DNA of 64,000 nucleotides, taken from positions 31,595 to 95,594 of the forward strand of contig CAWVRK010000006.1 of the NCBI GenBank assembly GCA_963932955.1, read 5' to 3'. How positions within the stretch are numbered: position 1 is the stretch's first letter; each line of letters begins with the position of its first letter. The stretch is from Flavicella sp963932955 (GTDB taxonomy: Bacteria > Bacteroidota > Bacteroidia > Flavobacteriales > Flavobacteriaceae). Position numbers and translations under genes: made by a program. Of the stretch, positions 53,151 to 60,303 are shown one piece after another. The notes below the pieces were generated by a model, which was not told where the DNA came from, made no database searches, and saw only the letters and a list, made by a program, of their open reading frames with translations.

Positions 53151-55586
53151 TTAAAGTTTTAATTGCATCGTAAAATAGTAAGAACGTGGATCTGAAGTAA
53201 TGATCCCTGGTCCTGGGTAACCGGTTGCTCTTCTTGTAAAATAAGATCGGTTCAATAAATTATTAATTCCTGTTTCAAATTTAAACATTTTATAGGTGTA
53301 AGCAAATGACAAATCCAAAATATCATAAGAGGGAATCGCTCCTGCAACGGTAAGCATATTATTTGGATTGTAGGGAGCATTTGTCACATCTGTATATTGT
53401 TCCGACAAATACGTATACTGCAAACTACCGATTAAATTTTTGTACCCAAAACCGATGCCTGATTTCATGTTTACAAGTGGTATAAATTCTACCTTTTTAC
53501 CTTGTACTCCGTTGAATCGAGATTTTGTGTATTTAGAATCTGTAATTGCTGCGTTTATAAAAACATTGAACTTGTAGTTGCTCTGATTCTTCCAAAAAGT
53601 TTCTTGAAGGTTCCAATCAATCAGAGATTCCAATCCGTAAACGACAGCAGTTCCAATATTGTCGCGTTGCCAACCGATTCTATCTTCAAAATTGGTTCCT
53701 ATTTTCCCTTCATACAGCAAGCCAAATAAATTCGCATCATAGGATACAAATTTCCGGTATTTACCTCGCACTCCAATATCCGCCGTAAACCCCTTTTCAT
53801 CTGTAATGTCTTCTGCAACGGTAAAAGAAGGACTTGTCACTCGAATATCACTGAAGGTTACAGAGCGGTAATTCTGAGATATGTTGGCATAACTTTCAAA
53901 GTAATTCGTAGGCTTGTAACTCGCACCAAGCCCAAATAAAAGAATGTTTCTTTCAAAACGATTGTTGTCTTCAATCAACTCTGGAGAATAGGTTCCTTCA
54001 GAAAGTGTCTTTATATATTCGTATCGAACTCCTGGTGTCAATGAAAAATAATCTGAAAGTTTGAAAATATTCTCTGCAAAAACGGACGCATTGAAATTCG
54101 GATATTTAAATTTAGACTGGTTGCTATATTGTGGGAATTCTGCTGAATAAAAATTAAAATCTGCATCACTTCCTTTGCTACCGGGTCCTTGTTGAGAGGT
54201 ATTGCTGGCATTGTAGATTTTTGAACCGACCAATAACACCGCATCTTTTGAAAAAACGTTGTATCGCGTCAAAAACCTCGTTTCAGCACCCCAATTTCGA
54301 AATACGCCTGCCAATAAATCTCTTTCGTGTAAAAAATTTCCGTTTTGATCTTGTTCGTCTTCATCAAAGGGATTGGGTTCTTGGACCAAAGGATTGACTC
54401 TAAAACCAAGGGATTTTCTATGCGCATCTAAGGCAAATAGATTCAAACTGAAATCGGTTTTTTCACTGATTTTATGCTTGAATTTCAGTGCAAATAATTT
54501 CCAATTCACTTCAAACCAGTTTCTTGTTCTGTTACTTTGGCTTGGATCTTCTAGAAATTGCACATCTGAAAGTCCACCAGATTGTTTTGCCAAATAGTTC
54601 AAGTAGGTTGCCTCAAAGCTCAATTTGGTTTTTTTGGAAAAATCGTAGGCAATGTATCCGTAAAAATTTTTGGAATCGAAATTTGAATTCGCCCTGTAAC
54701 CATCTCCATCTTTGTAATTGAAAAAAGTATAATAACTAAATTTACCCTTTGTTCCACCCAAACTATTGAAACTTGTTTTCAAACCAAAAGAGCCCACTGT
54801 ATTTCTGGTAACAAATTCTAATTCTTTGTTTTTTACAGGTTCCTTCAATTTAAAATTAATCAAACCTCCAAATTGGGTACCGTATTGCAAGGAAGCCGCT
54901 CCTCGAATCACTTGAATTTCCGACAAAGCTTCTGCTGTTGGCGTGTAATAACTTTCTGGATACCCCAAAACATCTGCACTGATGTCATACGCGTTCTGTC
55001 TCGTATTGAAGTTGGCTGTTCGATTCGGATCCAAACCCCTGCCTCCCACAGACAATTGCAAACCACCATCGCCCACATCGTAAATATTCAATCCCACGAC
55101 TTGTGACATTACTTGTCGGGCATTGTTAGAGGCTAAGTTTCCAACTACTTGATCTACCAACACAACCTCTGTCTTCTTCCCTGCATAAATAGCTGTCCCC
55201 TCCACATCTTTCAAACGCTTTAGATTGAATACCTTTTTCTGATAGTTTTCAATAAAAACTTCGGAAAGGTCCTCTGACAATTTCTCCAACCTTATGGTAA
55301 AACTTGCATCCTCATTTTTAATATTGACAACACTTTCATAAATCTTGTAGTTGTATGAAAACACAACTATTTGCAAGGATATGTTTTCAGCACTTCGAAA
55401 AGACACTTTACCTTGTTCCGCAGTTACACCAACATATGTGCCTGATTTCAAGTAAATCTGTGCATTTGGAACTGCCGCTTCAGTCAAATCATCAACCACC
55501 AAAAAATCAACATTCACTTCTGTCTGAGAAAGCGTTTTGAAAGAAACAAGTATGAAAAACAAAAAAAAGTAGGGCTTTTTATACAT
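53151..55586 (-). CDS. TonB-dependent receptor, FecA-like
   Basis: An 811-residue outer-membrane receptor with a Sec signal (MYKKPYFFLFFILVSFKTLS). A carboxypeptidase-like regulatory domain (about residues 25-105) precedes the plug domain, which has GLNIYDVGDGGLQLSVGGRG at about 165-185 and IQVIRGAASLQYGTQFGGLI at about 225-245. A 22-strand barrel follows and ends in FTMQLKL with the C-terminal hydrophobic signature. The DISADVLGYPESYYTPTAEA stretch is characteristic of the FecA-type group for ferric citrate or related chelates. It sits between an imelysin gene and a haem-binding gene, which supports iron or haem uptake. Confidence 0.92.
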   Translation of the reverse strand: MYKKPYFFLFFILVSFKTLSQTEVNVDFLVVDDLTEAAVPNAQIYLKSGTYVGVTAEQGKVSFRSAENISLQIVVFSYNYKIYESVVNIKNEDASFTIRLEKLSEDLSEVFIENYQKKVFNLKRLKDVEGTAIYAGKKTEVVLVDQVVGNLASNNARQVMSQVVGLNIYDVGDGGLQLSVGGRGLDPNRTANFNTRQNAYDISADVLGYPESYYTPTAEALSEIQVIRGAASLQYGTQFGGLINFKLKEPVKNKELEFVTRNTVGSFGLKTSFNSLGGTKGKFSYYTFFNYKDGDGYRANSNFDSKNFYGYIAYDFSKKTKLSFEATYLNYLAKQSGGLSDVQFLEDPSQSNRTRNWFEVNWKLFALKFKHKISEKTDFSLNLFALDAHRKSLGFRVNPLVQEPNPFDEDEQDQNGNFLHERDLLAGVFRNWGAETRFLTRYNVFSKDAVLLVGSKIYNASNTSQQGPGSKGSDADFNFYSAEFPQYSNQSKFKYPNFNASVFAENIFKLSDYFSLTPGVRYEYIKTLSEGTYSPELIEDNNRFERNILLFGLGASYKPTNYFESYANISQNYRSVTFSDIRVTSPSFTVAEDITDEKGFTADIGVRGKYRKFVSYDANLFGLLYEGKIGTNFEDRIGWQRDNIGTAVVYGLESLIDWNLQETFWKNQSNYKFNVFINAAITDSKYTKSRFNGVQGKKVEFIPLVNMKSGIGFGYKNLIGSLQYTYLSEQYTDVTNAPYNPNNMLTVAGAIPSYDILDLSFAYTYKMFKFETGINNLLNRSYFTRRATGYPGPGIITSDPRSYYFTMQLKL

Positions 55587-55605
55587 GAGGTATTGTTCTT
55601 TTAAC

Positions 55606-55640
55606 AGAAAAAGCTCATCGTCAAAAAACCATGAGCTCCT
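55606..55640 (-). terminator. Hairpin terminator between the imelysin and receptor genes
   Basis: On the minus strand AGCTCAT and ATGAGCT arms with a T-rich loop are followed by TTTTTC. It lies just after the imelysin stop (55666) and before the receptor start (55586), so it could end or attenuate transcription between them. Confidence 0.65.
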
Positions 55641-55665
55641 CTTTTATTTGCTATTTATAATGCGG

Positions 55666-56769
55666 TTAGTCACCATCTGTATCGTTAAAATCGGCTTTGA
55701 TCTTTAAAGCAGCTATCATATTGGTTTTCAATATTCCTACAACCGAATGTAACTCATTTCGCATGACTACAAATGCATTTCTGTCTGCAATAATTTGATT
55801 GTAAAAGTTATCCTCTAAGCCATTTGCCGTAGAAAGTGCCTTGTCCATTCTTTCTAGAATTTCTTCACTCACACTTTTTTCAGTAACAGTTTTAATATTC
55901 AAATCCGTCAAATAGCTTTTCAGACTGATACCTTCTGTATCTGAATTGAAATGCTTTCCGCTAAAAAAATCTCTGGAAGCCTGGATAGCGACGACAAACA
56001 ACTCTTTAGAAACATCTTTCTTATAAAAAGCTTCTACAGCCTCAGGAACAGGAGTATTGGTAAAAAAACCTATGGGATTGCCTATTTTAGCTACTCGAAT
56101 GTGTTTTTCAAAATTGAAAATAAAATCGTTTGTCAATTTATCTACCGAAGCGGTTGCAGAAGAACATTCATTTTGTATGAAGATGGTTTTATAAGAATCT
56201 TTCCAATCATTTAAAACATCTTTTCCCATCTGTTCAAGCCTGTTCGAAACGGCTGTCAAATAAACACCGTAATTCGGATCGTTGTAAACATTCAAAATTT
56301 CAAGGTCTGAATCTTTTACGCCATTTAACAAATAGTCCAATGCAGGAAATCCTTGTTTGTCCATTTCTGTAGACAACGATAAATCGTAGGAGTCGCTCGC
56401 TATGTTATTTTTCACTCCCGCTGCATCCAAAGGATAAGTATTGGTGTAATCTCTCAACCGCAGCACTTCCGCCTTTCCAATTTGAAAGAGTGCTACTTTT
56501 TGCCAAGCAATGTAAGCTCCCAACCAAGAAGTTCTGGCCTTGTCTAAATTTGTTTGATTTGGGGTGTCTGAAAATGCAGTAACATCCGATTTTAAATCTT
56601 CCAATTTGCCCACATAATTCTCATAAGCAGGAATGATGATATTCTCCGCCCAATTGTTCAACATGGCCCCTCTGTCAAAATCGTCTGATGAGCACTGGTC
56701 ATAAGCATCTGTCATGCAAGAAGCGGTGCATAAAGAAAACAATAAAATCAAAAAGCTGTTTTTTATCAT
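55666..56769 (-). CDS. Imelysin family (M75-like) lipoprotein
   Basis: A 367-residue protein starting at ATG 56769 with a lipoprotein signal (MIKNSFLILLFSLCTASC, cysteine at 18). The imelysin helical core is seen in WLGAYIAWQKVALFQIG and in GFPALDYLLNG, which stands where the GxHxxE motif is found in classical imelysins, so the presumed metal-binding His is replaced. TKRS-like C-terminal helices follow. Family members (IrpA, EfeO and algal or Bacteroides relatives) take part in iron acquisition. It ends in the acidic tail FNDTDGD. The open frame extends nine codons upstream through the -7 box, which is rejected. Confidence 0.85.
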   Translation of the reverse strand: MIKNSFLILLFSLCTASCMTDAYDQCSSDDFDRGAMLNNWAENIIIPAYENYVGKLEDLKSDVTAFSDTPNQTNLDKARTSWLGAYIAWQKVALFQIGKAEVLRLRDYTNTYPLDAAGVKNNIASDSYDLSLSTEMDKQGFPALDYLLNGVKDSDLEILNVYNDPNYGVYLTAVSNRLEQMGKDVLNDWKDSYKTIFIQNECSSATASVDKLTNDFIFNFEKHIRVAKIGNPIGFFTNTPVPEAVEAFYKKDVSKELFVVAIQASRDFFSGKHFNSDTEGISLKSYLTDLNIKTVTEKSVSEEILERMDKALSTANGLEDNFYNQIIADRNAFVVMRNELHSVVGILKTNMIAALKIKADFNDTDGD

Positions 56770-56793
56770 AATGACATTTATTATAATCGTTGG

Positions 56794-56801
56794 CAAAATT
56801 A
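56794..56801 (-). promoter_or_regulatory. -7 promoter box of the imelysin gene
   Basis: TAATTTTG followed by C on the minus strand matches TAnnTTTG, 24 bp before the ATG at 56769. It lies directly after the terminator hairpin of the DUF4856 gene, so the receptor set may be read both by read-through and from this promoter. Confidence 0.55.
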
Positions 56802-56804
56802 ATC

Positions 56805-56845
56805 AAAAGTATTTGAGTAAATTTCAATCTACTCAAATACTTTTT
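56805..56845 (-). terminator. Long hairpin after the DUF4856 gene
   Basis: A perfect 15-bp stem (AAAAGTATTTGAGTA and its complement, 10-base loop) begins 10 bp after the DUF4856 stop codon. On the minus strand it is followed by only four T and then TTTT-rich sequence, so it may be a leaky terminator or an mRNA 3' stabiliser. Confidence 0.7.
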
Positions 56846-56855
56846 ACTTTATTTT

Positions 56856-58085
56856 TTATTCCGCTGCTTGTGCTGTTGTAAAATCAAACTTGGCTGAAAT
56901 TTGATTGGATATTTCATCTAGTACAACCCCGTCTGCAAGGTCCCAAAAACCATTTCCATTTTCCAATTTAGCAATCATAGCATTCACTTCTGAAGAAGTA
57001 AAATACGGCGCATCTGTCTCCGGATTTCTCGTAAACTGTAGGCTGTAAATAAAACCATAGCCTTCAGACAAACCATGCAATGCTGAAGCATATGCTTGAG
57101 AAGCTAAATCTTCTTTTCCAGCTTGAAGGTAGTGGACTGCGCGCACCCCAATGACTTTTGAAATCTGATATTGCAATATTTCAATCGCATCTCTCAAAAC
57201 ATCGTACTCTTTGGCAACCACAGCAGATCGGCCCAATTTAAAAGCTTTGAAAATCTGATCTTGAATTCCAGAAAAATCAGAATCCCCGTTCACTTTGGCA
57301 ATGTATTTAAACAAAAACTTATCGCCCTCTGTCGTAATTGGACTTTCTCCATCTACGCTTGCATCTCCATAGACATACCCATAAGCTTCGTCAAAATGAT
57401 GTTCGTACTTCGTATAGTTTTTTCCAGACTCCAGTGTTTCTGAGGAATTATCCGTGATATAACCATCGTTTAAAATTCTATTATTCCCTAAATAATTATT
57501 CAATACTTGATCTACAATTAGAGCACCAATCAAGCCTTTGTTAAATGCTTGGTTGTACTCCAACCCCTTTTTACTTACATACCGAGAACCTACAAAACCT
57601 GCTACTCCAGGCGACGCTTCTATGAGACTATTAGGAACCACTTCTGTAACATGCCTTTTCAAAAAACCAGACATAAGCTCTTGAATTGCTTCCTTTGCAA
57701 GCGCATCACTTCCAAAGAGATCATCCGACGCTGCCACTTTACTTTTTACACTTTTAGAGGACTCATTCAATTCCGTGGATGAAAAATCATCGTCCCCTGC
57801 CATGTGTGCAAAAGCAGCTTCTAAATCTTGCTCAGATTTCTCAGAATCGATTGCTAGGTATCCCAAAATTTCTTTGGCCATCGAAAGACGTGTTGTTTGC
57901 CCTCCAAAACTTACCGTAGAAAAGCCATCTCTTTCAAATACATACGTAGAAGGCACGTTGAATTCAACATCAATATCGTTTACATTTTTTTTCGAAAGGT
58001 TGACAAGATTGTCATCTTCATTACATGCCAAAAACATGGTTGACATGACAACCAACATACTCGTATTTAATAGATACTTTTTCAT
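56856..58085 (-). CDS. DUF4856 lipoprotein
   Basis: A 409-residue protein with a lipoprotein signal (MKKYLLNTSMLVVMSTMFLA, cysteine at residue 21). The mature start is acidic (CNEDDN), as often seen on surface-exposed Bacteroidota lipoproteins. FNVPSTYVFERDGFSTVSFG and QTTRLSMAKEI are typical of DUF4856. The long helical middle and end contain EHHFDEAYGYVYGDASVDGE, with His and acidic residues that could bind a metal. DUF4856 genes commonly stand beside imelysin and TonB-receptor genes, so a part in iron or haem acquisition is inferred. Confidence 0.85.
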   Translation of the reverse strand: MKKYLLNTSMLVVMSTMFLACNEDDNLVNLSKKNVNDIDVEFNVPSTYVFERDGFSTVSFGGQTTRLSMAKEILGYLAIDSEKSEQDLEAAFAHMAGDDDFSSTELNESSKSVKSKVAASDDLFGSDALAKEAIQELMSGFLKRHVTEVVPNSLIEASPGVAGFVGSRYVSKKGLEYNQAFNKGLIGALIVDQVLNNYLGNNRILNDGYITDNSSETLESGKNYTKYEHHFDEAYGYVYGDASVDGESPITTEGDKFLFKYIAKVNGDSDFSGIQDQIFKAFKLGRSAVVAKEYDVLRDAIEILQYQISKVIGVRAVHYLQAGKEDLASQAYASALHGLSEGYGFIYSLQFTRNPETDAPYFTSSEVNAMIAKLENGNGFWDLADGVVLDEISNQISAKFDFTTAQAAE

Positions 58086-58136
58086 AATTTACTTATCTTT
58101 ATTTAGATTGTTTAAAAATAGTGTTAAAATTCCCTG

Positions 58137-58144
58137 CAAATATA
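58137..58144 (-). promoter_or_regulatory. -7 promoter box of the DUF4856 gene
   Basis: TATATTTG followed by C on the minus strand matches TAnnTTTG exactly, 51 bp before the ATG at 58085. A further TCTAAATAA half-site lies in the leader at 58098-58106 (TTATTTAGA on the plus strand). Confidence 0.65.
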
Positions 58145-58169
58145 CAACTCAATCTTAAATAAAAAAATA

Positions 58170-58192
58170 TTATTTAGAATAAATTTAAATAA
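58170..58192 (-). promoter_or_regulatory. 23-bp inverted-repeat element, copy 2 (candidate Fur or other iron operator)
   Basis: Read on the minus strand the element is TTATTTA, then AATTTATTC, then TAAATAA, a 7-bp perfect inverted repeat around a 9-base spacer. It is identical at 22 of 23 positions to the copy at 51690-51712. It lies 25 bp upstream of the DUF4856 -7 box and 17 bp beyond the end of the HMG-CoA lyase-like gene is not crossed by it. Confidence 0.6.
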
Positions 58193-58208
58193 GGAAAAAA
58201 AGGTAAAA

Positions 58209-59069
58209 TTAAAGAGGGAAAATTCGGAGAGCAGCGTTGTAGGCACTTTCAAAAGCCATGGGTTTGGTCCCTGTTACTAACTGCTGAGACGTAAAGTATG
58301 AAAGTAATTTTTCGGTAGGCATATTTCCAATCAATTCGTCTTTGGCCATCGGGCAGCCGCCATGCCCCTGAATGGCACCATCAAAACGAAGGCAACCTGC
58401 ATGAAAAGCGGCTTCAACTTTCGGCTTCCAAGAAGTATAAGTGGTATGTAGGTGTGCTCCAAATTCTACTGCTGGGTACTGGGGAATTAAATGGGAAAAC
58501 AAATACGATATATTGGCAGGAGTTGCAGTTCCTATGGTGTCGGAAAGTGAAAGGATTTCTACCCCCATCTCAATCAATTTTTGAGTCCATTTGCCTACCA
58601 GCTCCACCTCCCAGGGTTCTCCATACGGATTGCCAAAGCCCATGGACAGATAGGTTACGACTTTTTTGTTGGCAACAGACGCAATGTTGAGAACCTCGTC
58701 CAAAACGCTCAGGGATTGTTCGATGGTTTTTTGGGTGTTTCGCATTTGAAAAATCTCAGAGATCGAAAAGGGAAAGCCCAAAAAATCAATTTCTTCAAAA
58801 GAGGCCGCATCACGGGCTCCCCGTGTGTTGGCAACAATGGCCAAAAGTTTGCTCCGGGTTTCTGACAAATCCAATCGGGACAAAACTGCTGCGGTATCTC
58901 GCATCTGCGGAATGGCTTTGGGAGAAACAAAACTTCCAAAATCAACTGTGTCAAATCCGACACCTAACAAAGCGTTCACATAGGCTGCTTTGGCAGCAGT
59001 CGGAATAAATTCCCTGACCCCTTGTAGGGCATCTCTGGGACATTCTATGATTTTTACTTGTGGATCCAC
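58209..59069 (-). CDS. Hydroxymethylglutaryl-CoA lyase family protein
   Basis: A 286-residue TIM-barrel lyase of the HMGL-like family, which splits HMG-CoA to acetyl-CoA and acetoacetate, the last step of leucine degradation. Seen are KIIECPRDALQG (R and D of the active site, residues 7-17), GFDTVDFGSFVSPKAIPQM at about 37-56, SLSDTIGTATP at about residue 174, the metal ligands in GAHLHTTY at about 199-206, and the catalytic-loop cysteine in GHGGCPMAKDELIGNMPTE at about 235-250. The start is GTG 59069, which agrees with the position of the -7 box at 59075-59082. HMG-CoA lyase is preferred over citramalate synthases because of the GGCPMA loop. Confidence 0.85.
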   Translation of the reverse strand: MDPQVKIIECPRDALQGVREFIPTAAKAAYVNALLGVGFDTVDFGSFVSPKAIPQMRDTAAVLSRLDLSETRSKLLAIVANTRGARDAASFEEIDFLGFPFSISEIFQMRNTQKTIEQSLSVLDEVLNIASVANKKVVTYLSMGFGNPYGEPWEVELVGKWTQKLIEMGVEILSLSDTIGTATPANISYLFSHLIPQYPAVEFGAHLHTTYTSWKPKVEAAFHAGCLRFDGAIQGHGGCPMAKDELIGNMPTEKLLSYFTSQQLVTGTKPMAFESAYNAALRIFPL

Positions 59070-59074
59070 ACAGC

Positions 59075-59082
59075 CAAATATA
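59075..59082 (-). promoter_or_regulatory. -7 promoter box almost touching the HMG-CoA lyase start
   Basis: TATATTTG on the minus strand matches TAnnTTTG exactly and ends 5 bp before the GTG start at 59069. Transcription should begin at or next to the first codon, giving a leaderless mRNA. Confidence 0.5.
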
Positions 59083-59124
59083 CAGCTATCTGTTCAGATG
59101 GTAAAACGATAGGAGCGGAATGTG

Positions 59125-60168
59125 TTAGGAAGCGCTTTCTCTATTTAAAAGAGCCTTGTTGATCTCTTTGACAAGACGGGGTCCTTCGTAGACAAAACCT
59201 GTGTAGAGCTGCACCAAATCTGCTCCTGCGTCTATTTTCTCTAAAGCATCTTTGGCTGAGTGTATCCCTCCTACTCCAATGATGGGAAATGCTTTGTTCG
59301 AGTGCTCTGCGAGGTATTGGATTGTGGCTGTACTCCTTTCCTTGATAGGAAGCCCACTCAAACCACCATTTCCGATGGTCTCTAATTGATCTTTTGGAGT
59401 TTTGAGTCCTTCCCGATTGGTCGATGTATTGGAAGCAATGACACCGTCTATTTGGGTCTCGGCTACCAATTCGATGATTTCATCCAATTGTTGGAAATTC
59501 AAGTCTGGAGCAATTTTTAACAAGATGGGTTTTTGAACAGGTTTCTCGGCATTGATTTTTTGAACAGCGCCTATCAACTCCAAAAGATAGTCTTTGTCTT
59601 GGAGCTTGGCATGACTTCCAACATTGGGACAACTGACATTTAGTACAAAATAATCTACATAAGGATGGAGTTCGTAAAAGGTGTCACAGTAATCTTGGGT
59701 GTATTGTTCCAATGGAATTCCGGTGTTTTTACCGATGTTCCCTCCAATGATGAGTTTGTTTTTGTTTTTTTTCAAATGCGCAATGGCTGCAGCCACCCCG
59801 TCATTGTTAAAGCCCATTCTGTTGATCAGACCTTGGTCGTCTTTCAATCGAAACAAACGTTGTTTGGGGTTTCCTTCCTGTCCTTTGGGTGTGAGTGTTC
59901 CGATTTCTACAAAACCGAATCCAAAATCTGCCAATTCGTTGAACAAGACTGCATTTTTATCAAATCCTGCTGCCAAACCTACCGGGTTTTTAAAAGTGAG
60001 TCCAAACAATGTACGCTCCAGTCGCGGGTCCTTATTTAGGTACAAAGCCCTTAATAATGAGGGCACCCCTGGTATTTTGGAAAGGGTTCTGATCAGCGAA
60101 AATGTGAAGTAATGCACTTTTTCTGGATCAATGCTAAAAAGAAGTGGACGTATGAGTGATTTGTACAT
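59125..60168 (-). CDS. pyrD: Dihydroorotate dehydrogenase (quinone), class 2
   Basis: A membrane-associated FMN enzyme that oxidises dihydroorotate with menaquinone or ubiquinone in pyrimidine synthesis. The 347-residue length and the N-terminal helical extension (MYKSLIRPLLFSIDPEKVHY) mark class 2. GLTFKNPVGLAAGFDKNA at about residues 54-71, EIGTLTPKGQEGNPKQRLFR, NVSCPNVG with the catalytic Ser at about 178, KIAPDLNFQQ, and VGGIHSAKDALEKIDAGADL for phosphate binding are all present. It stands between pheT and the HMG-CoA lyase gene. Confidence 0.95.
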   Translation of the reverse strand: MYKSLIRPLLFSIDPEKVHYFTFSLIRTLSKIPGVPSLLRALYLNKDPRLERTLFGLTFKNPVGLAAGFDKNAVLFNELADFGFGFVEIGTLTPKGQEGNPKQRLFRLKDDQGLINRMGFNNDGVAAAIAHLKKNKNKLIIGGNIGKNTGIPLEQYTQDYCDTFYELHPYVDYFVLNVSCPNVGSHAKLQDKDYLLELIGAVQKINAEKPVQKPILLKIAPDLNFQQLDEIIELVAETQIDGVIASNTSTNREGLKTPKDQLETIGNGGLSGLPIKERSTATIQYLAEHSNKAFPIIGVGGIHSAKDALEKIDAGADLVQLYTGFVYEGPRLVKEINKALLNRESAS

Positions 60169-60260
60169 TGCGATGGTTGTAGAAAAGGTGTTCGTTTTTG
60201 ATGATTCCCTGTAAAATTACAAAAAAAGGGTTGAATTGCTCTTTTTAAAATCCTTGAAAC

Positions 60261-60292
60261 AAAAAACACTTTCTAAGTAGAAAGTGTTTTTT
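60261..60292 (-). terminator. Rho-independent terminator of pheT
   Basis: A perfect 14-bp stem with AAGT loop, bounded by six A on one side and six T on the other, begins 12 bp after the pheT stop codon. The symmetry means it could stop transcription from either side. Confidence 0.9.
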
Positions 60293-60303
60293 GTTGCCCT
60301 TGC

